A DNA stretch of 64,000 nucleotides from an uncultured Eggerthellaceae bacterium (GTDB lineage Bacteria; Actinomycetota; Coriobacteriia; Coriobacteriales; Eggerthellaceae), in the NCBI GenBank assembly GCA_947650915.1, contig CANSWY010000003.1, positions 62,001 through 126,000 of the forward strand, written 5' to 3'. Of the stretch, positions 25,748 through 34,466 are shown in pieces. Position 1 is the first letter of the stretch, and each line of letters opens with the position of its first letter. Below the pieces are notes generated by a model. That model worked only from the letters and a program-made list of their open reading frames with translations. It did not search any database and was not told the origin of the DNA. The translations under genes and the position numbers were made by a program.

Positions 25748-25939
25748 CTATGCGCGCTCCACCTTGCCGGCTTTCATGCAGCGGGTGCACACGCGCGCCT
25801 TGCGCACGTGGCCCTTGGAATCCTTGATGGTGATCTTCTGCACGTTGGGACGGAAGACGCGGTTCGTCACACGGTGGGAATGGCTGACATTGTGGCCGAA
25901 GGAAGGGTGCTTCCCGCAGATTTCGCATACTTGAGACAT
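25748..25939 (-). CDS. rpmB: 50S ribosomal protein L28
   Basis: A 63-residue large-subunit protein. It is the zinc-binding (C+) form: cysteine pairs CEIC near the N-terminus and CTRC near the C-terminus flank the conserved GHNVSHSHRVTNRVFRPNVQ core. The zinc form suggests a paralogue regulated by zinc could exist elsewhere, which is inference. It is monocistronic, with its own promoter element and terminator, and is divergent from asp23. Confidence 0.96.
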   Translation of the reverse strand: MSQVCEICGKHPSFGHNVSHSHRVTNRVFRPNVQKITIKDSKGHVRKARVCTRCMKAGKVERA

Positions 25940-25996
25940 CGTTCACTCCTGTTTGGTTCTCAGGTGTTCCCTGTTTGTTTGCAACAGCAGCAGCAA

Positions 25997-26005
25997 ACTA
26001 TACCA
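25997..26005 (-). promoter_or_regulatory. Extended -10 element for rpmB
   Basis: The minus strand reads TGGTATAGT, a TGn-extended -10 box, about 58 bases before the rpmB start codon. Confidence 0.5.
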
Positions 26006-26078
26006 CAGATATCCAACGGTTCCGGTGAGTTTTCGAATGGCGGAGCGCCCAGGCGCCATCGGCGCAGATGCTATGCGC

Positions 26079-26084
26079 TATACT
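26079..26084 (+). promoter_or_regulatory. Candidate -10 box for asp23-fakA
   Basis: TATACT in the divergent gap between rpmB and asp23, about 100 bases before the asp23 start, is the best -10 match on this strand. Confidence 0.4.
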
Positions 26085-26182
26085 ACCTGATGCTGCCAGC
26101 AGGGGCATCCCCCCGCTGCGGCTGGAATCCGAACATCATCCCGGCGTGCCGTCACGGCGCGTTGCTCGAGAGGAGGATCATC

Positions 26183-26527
26183 ATGGCAGAGAAAGTCGCA
26201 GGAGAGCTGCACGTTGCCAATGATGTCCTGGCCGATATCGTGGGATATGCGGCGCTGGAATGCTATGGCGTGGTGGGAATGACGGCACCGAACGCGGCGG
26301 ACGGCATCGCGAAGCTGCTGCCGGCGTCCCGTCTGCGCCGCGGCATCGTGGTCACGCCGGAAGATGAGGGCATCAAGGTGGAGCTGTACGTCGTCATCGA
26401 ATACGGCACCAACATCTCCACCGTGTCGCAGAACCTGACGGACCAGGTCCGGTTCGCCCTCAATGAATACGCGCGCGTCCCCATCACGGACGTGGCGATC
26501 CATGTGCAGGACATCCGGGTGCGCTGA
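26183..26527 (+). CDS. Asp23/Gls24 family envelope stress protein
   Basis: A 114-residue Asp23-domain protein, with the family pattern of GELHVANDVLADIVGYAALECYGVVGM at the start and a DVAIHVQDIRV end. Members associate with the membrane or envelope, and this short form commonly precedes the fatty acid kinase gene fakA (yloV), as here. The ATG at 26183 follows GAGAGGAGGATC, a strong ribosome site. Confidence 0.9.
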   Translation: MAEKVAGELHVANDVLADIVGYAALECYGVVGMTAPNAADGIAKLLPASRLRRGIVVTPEDEGIKVELYVVIEYGTNISTVSQNLTDQVRFALNEYARVPITDVAIHVQDIRVR

Positions 26528-26601
26528 GCCAAGCCGCCCGTTGAAGACCGTCTGAGAACAAGAAGAAGCGCCCACGCGCCTTACGAGGAGAGCCGCCCAC
26601 C

Positions 26602-28233
26602 ATGCCGAAAACATACGCTGCAGCACAGGTCATGAATGCCATCGCCAGCGCCTCTGCTGCCCTGACGCAGCGCAAAGAGGAGATCAACCGCTTGAACGTC
26701 TTCCCCGTGCCTGACGGGGACACGGGCACGAACATGTCGCTCACCATAGAGAGCGTGGTGAAGAACCTGCGCGGCCTGTCCACGGATGCCAGCGCGCAAG
26801 AGACGCGCCGGGCCATCGTGCAAGGCGCTCTCATGGGGGCGCGCGGCAACTCCGGCGTCATCACCTCTCAGATCCTGCGCGGCCTCTGCGAAGGCAGCGA
26901 AGGGCTGGAGCACCTGGACGCGCAGGGCCTTGCCACCACCTTCGCCCGGGCGGAGGAAGTGGCGTTCCAGGCCGTGCGCAAGCCGGTTGAGGGCACCATC
27001 CTGACGGTGCTCCGGGACATGGCGAAGGCCGCGCGCTCCGCGTCCGAGGCGGGCCTTGACACGGATGCGGCCATGGAGGCCATCGTCACTGAAGGCTATG
27101 CCTCCGTGCAGCGCACCCCGGATCTCCTGCCCGTCCTCAAGGAGAACGGCGTGGTGGACGCGGGCGGCTTCGGGCTGGCCATCTTGGTGGACGCGTTCGC
27201 CGCAGCGCTCCTGGGCAAGGCGGCCATCGTGGTGGAGGACATCGCCATGGGAAGCGCGTTCGGCCCCAAGGTGGAGATAGAGCAGGTGGATGACTGGGAG
27301 GGGTCCGAATACCGCTACTGCAATGAGTTCCTGGTGGATTCGGACGACCTGGACACCGAAGCGGCGCTGGATTTCCTCCAGACCATGGGGGACTGCGAAC
27401 TGTGCGTGGGTTCTGCCCCCAAGTTCAAGGTACATGTGCACTCCAACACGCCCGACCAGGTGTTGAAGTACTTCTTGGACCGCGGGCAGATCTCTGAAGT
27501 GCACATCCACAACATGGACTTGCAGTCCCAGGAACGCGCGCAGAAGATATCCGAAGAAGCCCAGCAGGAGACGAAGCCCTTGGGGTTCGTGGCGGTGGCC
27601 GCGGGCAAAGGCAACGCGAAGATCCTCAAGAGCCTGGGGGTGGACGTGGTGGTCTCCGGCGGCCAGACCATGAACCCCTCCACGAAGGACCTGTTGGATG
27701 CCGCGGAGAGCGTGAAGGCGGATGCCGTCATCATCCTGCCGAACAACTCCAACATCATCCTGGCGGCTGAGAGCGCCTGCGGCCTGTCTGAGAAGGACTG
27801 CGGCGTGGTGCCCACCAAGAGCGTGCCCCAATCCTTCGCGGCGCTGTTCGCGGCTGATCCGGACGCCTCTCTGGAAGACAACGTGGAAGCCATGATGGAG
27901 GCCGCCCAGGAGGTCAAGACGGGCGAGGTCACCACCGCCATCAAGGATTCCAAGGACGCTGCGGGCAACCCCATCAAGGACGGGGATGTGATCGGCATCG
28001 CGGACGGGTCCATCGAAGCGGTGGGTTCCACGGTGTCTGATGTGGTCATGGACCTGCTGGCCAAGATGGATGCCGATGGCGCTGACACCTTGACGTTCCT
28101 GGCCGGGGAGGACCTGGCGGCGGACGTCTCAGAGGCTCTGCAGGCGCGCATCGAAGAGGCCTACCCTGACCTTGAGCTGGACGTGCAGGACGGCGGTCAG
28201 CCGCTCTACCCGGTGGTCTTCTCGCTTGAGTAA
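26602..28233 (+). CDS. fakA: DAK2-domain fatty acid kinase catalytic subunit (FakA/YloV)
   Basis: Phosphorylates fatty acids presented by a FakB-type DegV protein, feeding PlsX/PlsY phospholipid synthesis. The 543-residue chain has the DhaL-like nucleotide-binding domain with the magnesium-binding NVFPVPDGDTGTNMSLT segment (about 32-48), an ARGNSGVITSQ loop, a central FakA domain, and a C-terminal domain with VSGGQTMNPSTKDLL, which resembles a DegV-like fold. asp23 upstream and plsX 4.3 kb downstream fit this role. Its stop codon overlaps the recG start region. Confidence 0.9.
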   Translation: MPKTYAAAQVMNAIASASAALTQRKEEINRLNVFPVPDGDTGTNMSLTIESVVKNLRGLSTDASAQETRRAIVQGALMGARGNSGVITSQILRGLCEGSEGLEHLDAQGLATTFARAEEVAFQAVRKPVEGTILTVLRDMAKAARSASEAGLDTDAAMEAIVTEGYASVQRTPDLLPVLKENGVVDAGGFGLAILVDAFAAALLGKAAIVVEDIAMGSAFGPKVEIEQVDDWEGSEYRYCNEFLVDSDDLDTEAALDFLQTMGDCELCVGSAPKFKVHVHSNTPDQVLKYFLDRGQISEVHIHNMDLQSQERAQKISEEAQQETKPLGFVAVAAGKGNAKILKSLGVDVVVSGGQTMNPSTKDLLDAAESVKADAVIILPNNSNIILAAESACGLSEKDCGVVPTKSVPQSFAALFAADPDASLEDNVEAMMEAAQEVKTGEVTTAIKDSKDAAGNPIKDGDVIGIADGSIEAVGSTVSDVVMDLLAKMDADGADTLTFLAGEDLAADVSEALQARIEEAYPDLELDVQDGGQPLYPVVFSLE

Positions 28234-30424
28234 GGCGGCTGCCTCTTCTGCGGCTCCTCTTGACCGCGTGGCGGACACGCTGCTCCTTGATTCCAAAGTG
28301 GATGCGGTGCGCGGCGTGACGCCTGCGCGCGCCAAAGTGCTGGAAAAGCTCAAAGTGCGCACCGTGCGCGATCTGCTCACGCACTTCCCGCGCCGCTATC
28401 TTGACCTGTCCCGGATCTGCACCATCGCGGAGGCCCCCATCGGGGAGACCTGCACCATATCCGGCCAGATCCATGACGTGAAGCTCAAGCGTCCGCGTCC
28501 GCGGATGCCCATCGTGGAGGTGTCCTTGCGGGACGCCACGGGCATCATGATCGTGTCCTTCTTCCATATGCCGTGGTTGGAACGGCGCTTGAAGCCGGGC
28601 GCGCGCCTGGCCGTGTCCGGCAAACTGGCCTTCGATTACGGGTTCAAGCGCATGACGAACCCCTATTTCGAAGAGCTGGGGGAAGAGGATGTGGAAGGCA
28701 AGCTCTTGGCGGTGCATCCGGCCACGGAGAAGCTCCCTGCCGGCGTGGTGCGCCGTCTGGTGTTCACAGCGCTGGATCAGACGCGCGGGATGTTCGACCC
28801 GGTCCCGGCGGCTCTGCGGGTGCGGCGGCACCTCATTTCCCGCGGGGCGGCCCTGGAGACCATCCATCGGCCGCTGGATGCGCAGGAGGCGGCGGAAGCC
28901 CGGCGCCGGCTGGTCTATGACGAGCTTTTGCTGTTGCAGCTCTTCTTGATGCAGCAGGGGGATGAGCGGTCGCGCCATGCAGGCGCCTGCGCGCACACCG
29001 TGGACGGTCCGGCCGTCCAGGCGCTGCACGGCGCGCTGCCGTTCCAGCTGACGGAGGACCAGCTGCATGCGGTGGATGACCTCTTCGCGGTCATGGCGTC
29101 CGGGCGCGTGGCGGATCATATGGTCTTGGGGGACGTGGGCACGGGCAAGACCATGGTGGCCGCGTTCGGCGTGGCGGCCGCGAAGGATTCCGGCGGACAG
29201 GCGCTCATCATGGCGCCCACGGAGATCCTGGCCGAACAGCATGCGCGCACCCTGGCCCCCCTCTTCGACGCGGCGGGCATCCGCCATGGACTGCTCACCG
29301 GGTCCGTTCCCGAACGGGAGCGCGTGCCCATTCTGGAGGCGTTCGCGCAAGGGGATGTGGACGTGCTCATCGGCACCCATGCGCTCATCGAAGACGACGT
29401 GCGCCCGCGCCGCTTGACGCTGGCGGTGATAGACGAACAGCAGCGATTCGGCGTGGATCAGCGCTCCCGCCTGTTGGAGAAAGGCGACGCGCCCGATGCG
29501 CTCTACATGACGGCCACGCCCATCCCGCGGAGCCTCGCGCTCACGCTCTTCGGCAACTTGACCCATTCCTATCTCAAGCAGAAGCCGCGCAAGGGCGCGG
29601 CGCGCGTGACCCATGCGCTGGACAAGAGCGCGCGCGGCGTGGCCTACGACGCGGCCCGCGCTGCGGTGGCGCGCGGCGAGCGGGTGTATGTGGTGTGCCC
29701 CTTGGTGGGGAACCCCGCGCATGCTTCCAGCAGCGCGGATGAGAAGGCCGTGCGCGAAGACGAAGAGGCCTACCATCCTCAGGTGGCCATCGAAGACGAA
29801 GCGGATTTCAACCTGGCCGACCCTGCCTCGGCCACGAAGGAGGCCTCGCGCCTTGCCCGCACGGTGTTCGCGGATGCCCAGGTGGGGCTGCTCCATGGGG
29901 GCTTGCCCGCTGACGAGAAGCGCCGCGTGATGGATGATTTCGCCGCCGGGCGCGTGCAGGTGCTGGTCACCACCACGGTCATCGAGGTGGGCGTGGACGT
30001 GCCGGAGGCCACGGTGATGATCGTGGAGGACGCGGACCGCTTCGGGCTGTCCCAGCTGCACCAGCTGCGCGGGCGCGTGGGGCGCGGGAGCCTGGACGCG
30101 GAGGTGTTCCTCATCTCCTCCTCCAAGCTGCCGAACGCGGTGAAGCGCCTGGAGGCCCTGGTGGACAGCGATGACGGCTTCCAGATCGCTTCCTATGACC
30201 TGTCCCTGCGCCGCGAAGGCGACATCCTGGGCAACAAGCAGGCGGGCGTGAGCTCCCTCAAGCTGGTGAACATCGCGTTGGATGCAGAAGAGATAGAGCA
30301 GGCCCATGCGGATGCGCGCCGGATCCTGGATGCGGATCCTGAGCTCGCGCTTCCCGAACACGCAGCCTTGGCGCGCGAGCTGCGGCAGGCGTTCTCGGAA
30401 GAGCTGCAGGTGAGCGGCGGATGA
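28226..30424 (+). CDS. recG: ATP-dependent DNA helicase RecG
   Basis: Remodels stalled replication forks and Holliday junctions. About 732 residues: N-terminal wedge OB domain (about 20-180) with THFPRRYLDLS, then SF2 motor with Walker A GDVGTGKT (about 305), DEQQRFGV (motif II, DEQQ rather than the common DEQH), TATPIPRS (motif III), and the C-terminal TTVIEVGVDVPEATVM and QLRGRVGRG (motifs V and VI). The start is uncertain: TTG at 28226 overlapping the fakA end gives the expected N-terminus; GTG at 28268 is the alternative. The end overlaps rsmD by four bases. Confidence 0.93.
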   Translation: MSKAAASSAAPLDRVADTLLLDSKVDAVRGVTPARAKVLEKLKVRTVRDLLTHFPRRYLDLSRICTIAEAPIGETCTISGQIHDVKLKRPRPRMPIVEVSLRDATGIMIVSFFHMPWLERRLKPGARLAVSGKLAFDYGFKRMTNPYFEELGEEDVEGKLLAVHPATEKLPAGVVRRLVFTALDQTRGMFDPVPAALRVRRHLISRGAALETIHRPLDAQEAAEARRRLVYDELLLLQLFLMQQGDERSRHAGACAHTVDGPAVQALHGALPFQLTEDQLHAVDDLFAVMASGRVADHMVLGDVGTGKTMVAAFGVAAAKDSGGQALIMAPTEILAEQHARTLAPLFDAAGIRHGLLTGSVPERERVPILEAFAQGDVDVLIGTHALIEDDVRPRRLTLAVIDEQQRFGVDQRSRLLEKGDAPDALYMTATPIPRSLALTLFGNLTHSYLKQKPRKGAARVTHALDKSARGVAYDAARAAVARGERVYVVCPLVGNPAHASSSADEKAVREDEEAYHPQVAIEDEADFNLADPASATKEASRLARTVFADAQVGLLHGGLPADEKRRVMDDFAAGRVQVLVTTTVIEVGVDVPEATVMIVEDADRFGLSQLHQLRGRVGRGSLDAEVFLISSSKLPNAVKRLEALVDSDDGFQIASYDLSLRREGDILGNKQAGVSSLKLVNIALDAEEIEQAHADARRILDADPELALPEHAALARELRQAFSEELQVSGG

Positions 30425-30990
30425 CGGGCAAGCTGCGCATCGTGGCGGGGGAGTTCGGCGGGCGTCTGATCGAATGCCCGCGCGCCGTTTCGCGCCCTAC
30501 CACCGACCGTGTGCGCGAAGCGCTGTTCAGCGCCCTGGTGAGCGCGGCGGGCGGCTTCGAGGGCATCACGGTGTGCGACGCGTTCGCCGGATCGGGCGCG
30601 CTGGGGCTGGAGGCGGTGTCAAGGGGAGCGGCGCGCGCACAGCTCTTCGACGCGGACGCAGGGGCGGTGCAGTGCGTGCGGCGCAACGTGGCGGCGCTGG
30701 GGCTTGCTGATCGCGTGCACGTGGCGCGCGCGGATGTGCTGGCCTCAGGCATCGCGGGCGCGGCGGCGCCCTACGGGTTGGTGCTGCTGGATCCGCCCTA
30801 TGTCACGGAGGCCGAGCGCGTGGGAGGTCTTCTGGCGCGCGCGGCGGAGGCGGGCCAGCTGGCAGAAGGGTGCCTGGTGGCCTACGAACGGGCGGCGGAT
30901 GCGTCCGCGCTGCCGGAGCTTGCCGGATTCCAGGTGCTCAAGCAGAAACGCTACGGAAAGACCGCCGTCGATCTCTTGCGCTGGCGGTGA
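30421..30990 (+). CDS. rsmD: 16S rRNA (guanine-966-N2) methyltransferase
   Basis: SAM-dependent methyltransferase acting on 16S rRNA in assembled 30S subunits. The 189-residue protein has the family start KLRIVAGEFGGRLIECP, the SAM-binding DAFAGSGALGLEAVSRGA loop at about 57-74 and the catalytic DPPY near 123. ATGA overlap with recG gives translational coupling. rsmD is usually followed by coaD; here the next gene is a coiled-coil protein with its own promoter. Confidence 0.94.
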   Translation: MTGKLRIVAGEFGGRLIECPRAVSRPTTDRVREALFSALVSAAGGFEGITVCDAFAGSGALGLEAVSRGAARAQLFDADAGAVQCVRRNVAALGLADRVHVARADVLASGIAGAAAPYGLVLLDPPYVTEAERVGGLLARAAEAGQLAEGCLVAYERAADASALPELAGFQVLKQKRYGKTAVDLLRWR

Positions 30991-31026
30991 TGCGCCTTCG
31001 GATCAGAGCCGTCCGGCGTGAGGTCA

Positions 31027-31056
31027 TGCTAGAATGGCAGTTCTGTCTGTTAGAAT
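31027..31056 (+). promoter_or_regulatory. Tandem extended -10 elements
   Basis: TGCTAGAAT at 31027-31035 and TGTTAGAAT at 31048-31056, 21 bases apart, both TGn-extended -10 boxes ahead of the coiled-coil gene at 31123. They mark a new transcription unit after rsmD. Confidence 0.55.
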
Positions 31057-31122
31057 CTGCGGACGAATGCGAAGAAGCGGCATCCGTCTGCCTTGGGATG
31101 CGGCTTTTGAGGAAGGACTGAC

Positions 31123-31593
31123 ATGGACGAAACAGGAGTATTGGGACTGCTGGAAGAGCTGTCCATACTGCTGGAAGATTCGAAGACGGTCTTCGGTAAA
31201 AGCAACATGAGGCAGGTGGACATCTCGGCCGCCTTTGAGATCATGGATGAGATTCGCGACATCTTCCCGGGCGAGTTCGCCCAGGCGCGCCAGATCGTGC
31301 GCGAGCGCCAGGCGCTTCTGGAGGATGCGGAGGATGAAGCGAACCGCCTCATCGAAGACGCGCGCAGCCAGGCCATGACCATCGCGTCCGAGCAGGAGAT
31401 CGTCCGCATCTCCCAGCAGCAGGCTGAGACCATCATGGCGGACGCGCGCGAATTGGAACGCGAAACGCGCGCGGGCGCGGAGGATTACGCGGACGAGGTC
31501 TTTGGGCATGTGGAACAGAGCCTGGACAACGTCTTGTCCCAGGTGCGCCGCGTGCGCGACCGCTTGAACGCGAATGCCATGAACGGCCGCTAG
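31123..31593 (+). CDS. Coiled-coil protein of unknown function
   Basis: A 156-residue, strongly helical protein: residues about 45-150 form a charged coiled coil with the repeated pattern EDARSQAM...ADARELERETRAGAEDYAD, reminiscent of DivIVA-like or ATP synthase b-type stalks. It has no membrane segment. Related small coiled-coil proteins are found in this position beside rsmD/yceD in Coriobacteriia-type genomes, but no function is assigned. A role in polar or septal scaffolding would be guesswork. Confidence 0.7.
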   Translation: MDETGVLGLLEELSILLEDSKTVFGKSNMRQVDISAAFEIMDEIRDIFPGEFAQARQIVRERQALLEDAEDEANRLIEDARSQAMTIASEQEIVRISQQQAETIMADARELERETRAGAEDYADEVFGHVEQSLDNVLSQVRRVRDRLNANAMNGR

Positions 31594-31671
31594 GGCCGCA
31601 GAACCGGTATCGGGAACTTGGCCGCCTGCGCGTCTGCGCGGGCGGCTTTCGCATAGGAAGGGGGCCAGATC

Positions 31672-32205
31672 ATGGAACCGGTCAAGATCCATGTCCCGAA
31701 CGAATTGATGGAACCGGCGGAGATGCAGGAGTTCGAGGGAACCTGCCAGCTGGGCCGTCTGTCCATGAACGGGGATGACTACGCGTTCTCGGAGCCCTGC
31801 ACCTGGCGCGTGCAGGTCACGAACACGGGCGGAGCGCTCCTGGTGCGCGGGGCGGCCCAGGCTGAGGGCGTGTGCGCTTGCGCCCGCTGTTTGGAAGACG
31901 CGCGCATCCCGCTCACCGGGGAGGTGGAAGGCTATTTCGTCATCAGCCCGGAAGGGGAGGATGATGACATGGAGGGCGACGAATTCGATGCGTTGCCGGA
32001 AAGCCATGACATCGATCTGGCCCCGCTCATCGTCCAAGGGCTCATGCTGGACGCGCCGGCGCGACCGCTTTGCCGGGAAGATTGCGCGGGCCTCTGCCCC
32101 CGATGCGGGCAGGACCTGAACCAGGGAACGTGTTCGTGCGCTTCGGAGGAGGACGCGGATGCGGGGAACCCCTTCGCGGTGCTGCGCGGCCTCACGTTCG
32201 ACTGA
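31672..32205 (+). CDS. yceD: DUF177 (YceD) family protein
   Basis: A 177-residue member of DUF177, the family that almost always precedes rpmF and, in E. coli and plants, supports 23S rRNA accumulation. Visible signatures are CARCLED in the middle and a C-terminal cysteine cluster, CREDCAGLCPRCGQDLNQGTC, that probably binds zinc. Its position just before rpmF agrees, though a promoter for rpmF lies between them. Confidence 0.88.
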   Translation: MEPVKIHVPNELMEPAEMQEFEGTCQLGRLSMNGDDYAFSEPCTWRVQVTNTGGALLVRGAAQAEGVCACARCLEDARIPLTGEVEGYFVISPEGEDDDMEGDEFDALPESHDIDLAPLIVQGLMLDAPARPLCREDCAGLCPRCGQDLNQGTCSCASEEDADAGNPFAVLRGLTFD

Positions 32206-32239
32206 GCGCGCCCTGGCGTTGCGTCCGCAGAACTGACCC

Positions 32240-32268
32240 TTGTGCGGGCATCAGCGCTTTGTTAGAAT
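32240..32268 (+). promoter_or_regulatory. Sigma-70-type promoter before rpmF
   Basis: TTGTGC (32240-32245), a 17-bp spacer, and TAGAAT (32263-32268) with TG at 32260-32261 form the best promoter in the chromosomal part. It lies 77 bases before rpmF and would drive rpmF-plsX-rnc-smc. Confidence 0.65.
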
Positions 32269-32344
32269 CAAACGTCGCGTGTGACAGCTGACAAGAGCGG
32301 CTGCTTCCAAGGGAAGCCCGCTTTGAGGAAGAAGGAGCAGCAAA

Positions 32345-32524
32345 GTGGCAGTACCTAAGCAGAAGATGGGCCGCATCCGCACCCACCGTCGTCGTAGCCT
32401 CCATGACAAGGTCGCGGCGCCGTCCCGTTCCACCTGCCCTCAGTGCGGGGAAGTGAAACTCCCGCACCGCGTCTGCGGCAACTGCGGGTTCTACAAGGAC
32501 CGCGAAGTCATCGAGACGGATTAG
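32345..32524 (+). CDS. rpmF: 50S ribosomal protein L32
   Basis: A 59-residue large-subunit protein starting at GTG 32345 after AGGAAGAAGGAGCAGCAAA. It has the family N-terminus AVPKQKMGRIRTHRRRS and a zinc ribbon with CPQC and CGNC pairs (the C+ form). The rpmF-plsX order, linking ribosome and lipid synthesis, is widely conserved. Confidence 0.96.
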   Translation: MAVPKQKMGRIRTHRRRSLHDKVAAPSRSTCPQCGEVKLPHRVCGNCGFYKDREVIETD

Positions 32525-32564
32525 TCTTTTCAGTTCACGGAAGACCGGGGACGAACCGCGGACA

Positions 32565-33587
32565 TTGGATACGACCGTCACATTGGCCGTTGATGCGATG
32601 GGGGGCGATCACGCCCCCGCCGTCGTTATAGAAGGGGCTGCGCGCGCCCTTGAGGCTGACCCTGCCCTGAAGATCCTTCTCTGCGGCGCCAAAGAGGTAG
32701 TGGCTCCCTTGGCCCAGCAGACGGACAGATGCATCGCCATCCCCACCACGGAAGTGATCGGGATGGCGGAGCATCCGGCCAACGCCGTGCGCCAGAAGAA
32801 GGATTCCTCCATCGTGCGCGGATGCGCGCTGGTCAAGGACGGCCGGGCGGATGGTTTCTTCTCTGCCGGTTCCACGGGTGCGTGCCTGGCCGCGGCAACG
32901 TTGGTCATGGGGCGTGCCAAGGGCGTGAAGCGCCCCGCGCTGGGCGTCATCCTGCCCGCCTACGGGCGGCCTGCCTTCTTGGTGGACGTGGGCGCGAACG
33001 CTGACTGCAAGCCGGAATACCTGGTGCAGTTCGCGAAGATGGGCGCCATCTACATGCATTCGGTCATGGGCGTGGAGACGCCGTGCGTGGGCCTGCTCAA
33101 CATCGGTGAAGAGGACACGAAAGGCTCTGCCTTCGCGCAGGAGGCCCATGGTCTCCTCGCCTCGGAGGTCCCGGAGTTCGCGGGCAACTGCGAGGGCGGG
33201 GATCTGATGGCAGGCGCGTTCGATGTGGTGGTGACGGACGGCTTCACCGGCAACGTCTGCCTGAAGACCATCGAAGGCACGGCAAAAGCGCTGTTCAGAT
33301 ACGTGAAAGACGCGCTCACCTCCTCTGCGACGGCGAAGCTGGGGGCGGCGCTGGTGCGGGGCAGCTTGTCGGAGATGAAGGGCAAGCTGGATCCTGACCG
33401 CTACGGCGGCACGCCGCTTCTGGGCGTCAAGGGCACGTGCATCGTGGGCCATGGCTCTTCCAACGCCGAAGCGGTGATGAACGGAATCCTGGCCGGGTGC
33501 GTGCAAGTGCGCGAAGGCGTGTCGGACAAGATCGCTGCCGCGTTCGCGCCAGCTGCGGCACCGAAGGACGGTGCCCCATGCAGCTGA
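32565..33587 (+). CDS. plsX: Phosphate acyltransferase PlsX
   Basis: Makes acyl-phosphate from acyl-ACP for PlsY in membrane phospholipid synthesis. The 340-residue chain has the TLAVDAMGGDHAP start, GFFSAGSTGA and the VVTDGFTGNVCLKTIEG block typical of PlsX. It starts at TTG 32565, with no ATG in the family's N-terminal region and only a weak ribosome site, so translation may depend on rpmF. Its last 10 bases overlap rnc. Confidence 0.94.
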   Translation: MDTTVTLAVDAMGGDHAPAVVIEGAARALEADPALKILLCGAKEVVAPLAQQTDRCIAIPTTEVIGMAEHPANAVRQKKDSSIVRGCALVKDGRADGFFSAGSTGACLAAATLVMGRAKGVKRPALGVILPAYGRPAFLVDVGANADCKPEYLVQFAKMGAIYMHSVMGVETPCVGLLNIGEEDTKGSAFAQEAHGLLASEVPEFAGNCEGGDLMAGAFDVVVTDGFTGNVCLKTIEGTAKALFRYVKDALTSSATAKLGAALVRGSLSEMKGKLDPDRYGGTPLLGVKGTCIVGHGSSNAEAVMNGILAGCVQVREGVSDKIAAAFAPAAAPKDGAPCS

Positions 33588-34462
33588 CGGCCGAACAGGA
33601 AGAGAAGCTCAAATCAGCGGAGGCGGCCATCGGGCATGCCTTCGCAGATCAGCAGCTTTTGCTCTCCGCCATCACGCATCCTTCCGCCACGGAAGGGAAA
33701 TCCGTCAAGTTCTCCTATGAGCGTCTGGAGTTCTTGGGAGACTCCATCCTGGGCGCCATCGTGGCGTCCGAGGCGTTCCACCGTTATCCGAACCTGGATG
33801 AGGGCGGCCTCACACGCATCAAGGTCTCCCTGGTCTCCGGCACCAGCCTCTCCAAGACGGCTGATGAGCTGGGATTCGCGGACATCATCGTGTTCGGCTC
33901 CTCTGAGACGGGCACGGGGCGGCGCGGGCTGCATTCGGCGCTGGAGAACGTGTACGAGGCCGTGGTGGCCGCGCTCTATCTGGACGGCGGCATCGAAGCG
34001 GCCCAGGAGTTCGTCGGGCGCACGCTCATCCCGCAGATGTCCATCGATCTGGCGAAAGAGCCGGAGAACCCGAAGAGCGCGCTGCAGGAGAAACTCCAGG
34101 TGGACGGCATCACGCCCACCTACAAGCTGATAGAGACCCAAGGTCCTCCGCATGACCGCACGTTCATCTCCCAGGTGTATGCGGGAGACCACGCGCTCGC
34201 GCAGGGCAGCGGCCGCACGAAGAAGGAGGCGGAGAGCCAGGCTGCGAAGTCCACTCTGGCGCGCCTGGGCGAATTCTTCGGGCTGGGGCTGGATGAAGAT
34301 GCGCGCAAGGCGAAGGATGCCGCGGCGAAGCGCGCGAAGGCGGACAAAGCCGCAGCCAAAGCAGAGCGGGATGAAGCGTACCGACGGGCGCGGGAAGCGC
34401 GGGCGGCCGAGCGCAAGGAACAGAAGCTGGCCAAAGAAGCCGCGAAGAAGAAGCAGAGCTAG
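33578..34462 (+). CDS. rnc: Ribonuclease III
   Basis: Double-strand RNA endonuclease for rRNA and mRNA processing. Residues 1-150 form the catalytic domain with the signature ERLEFLGDSILG and a second acidic cluster LENVYEAVVAALYLDGG; residues about 165-235 form the dsRNA-binding domain (PKSALQEKLQ, AEGSGRTKKEAESQAAKSTL-type). A further 60 residues of Lys/Arg/Ala/Glu-rich helix extend the C-terminus beyond the usual family end. The start at 33578 lies inside the plsX end. Confidence 0.94.
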   Translation: MQLTAEQEEKLKSAEAAIGHAFADQQLLLSAITHPSATEGKSVKFSYERLEFLGDSILGAIVASEAFHRYPNLDEGGLTRIKVSLVSGTSLSKTADELGFADIIVFGSSETGTGRRGLHSALENVYEAVVAALYLDGGIEAAQEFVGRTLIPQMSIDLAKEPENPKSALQEKLQVDGITPTYKLIETQGPPHDRTFISQVYAGDHALAQGSGRTKKEAESQAAKSTLARLGEFFGLGLDEDARKAKDAAAKRAKADKAAAKAERDEAYRRAREARAAERKEQKLAKEAAKKKQS

Positions 34463-34466
34463 CCCC

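Noticed and set aside
28046-30361. Very long minus-strand frame (about 770 codons) opposite recG
   Set aside because: No family motif, no ribosome site; long antisense frames are common in GC-rich genes and recG is unambiguous.
34152-34466. N-terminal extension of SMC into rnc
   Set aside because: Same frame lies inside rnc and has no similarity; SMC proteins begin as at 34467.
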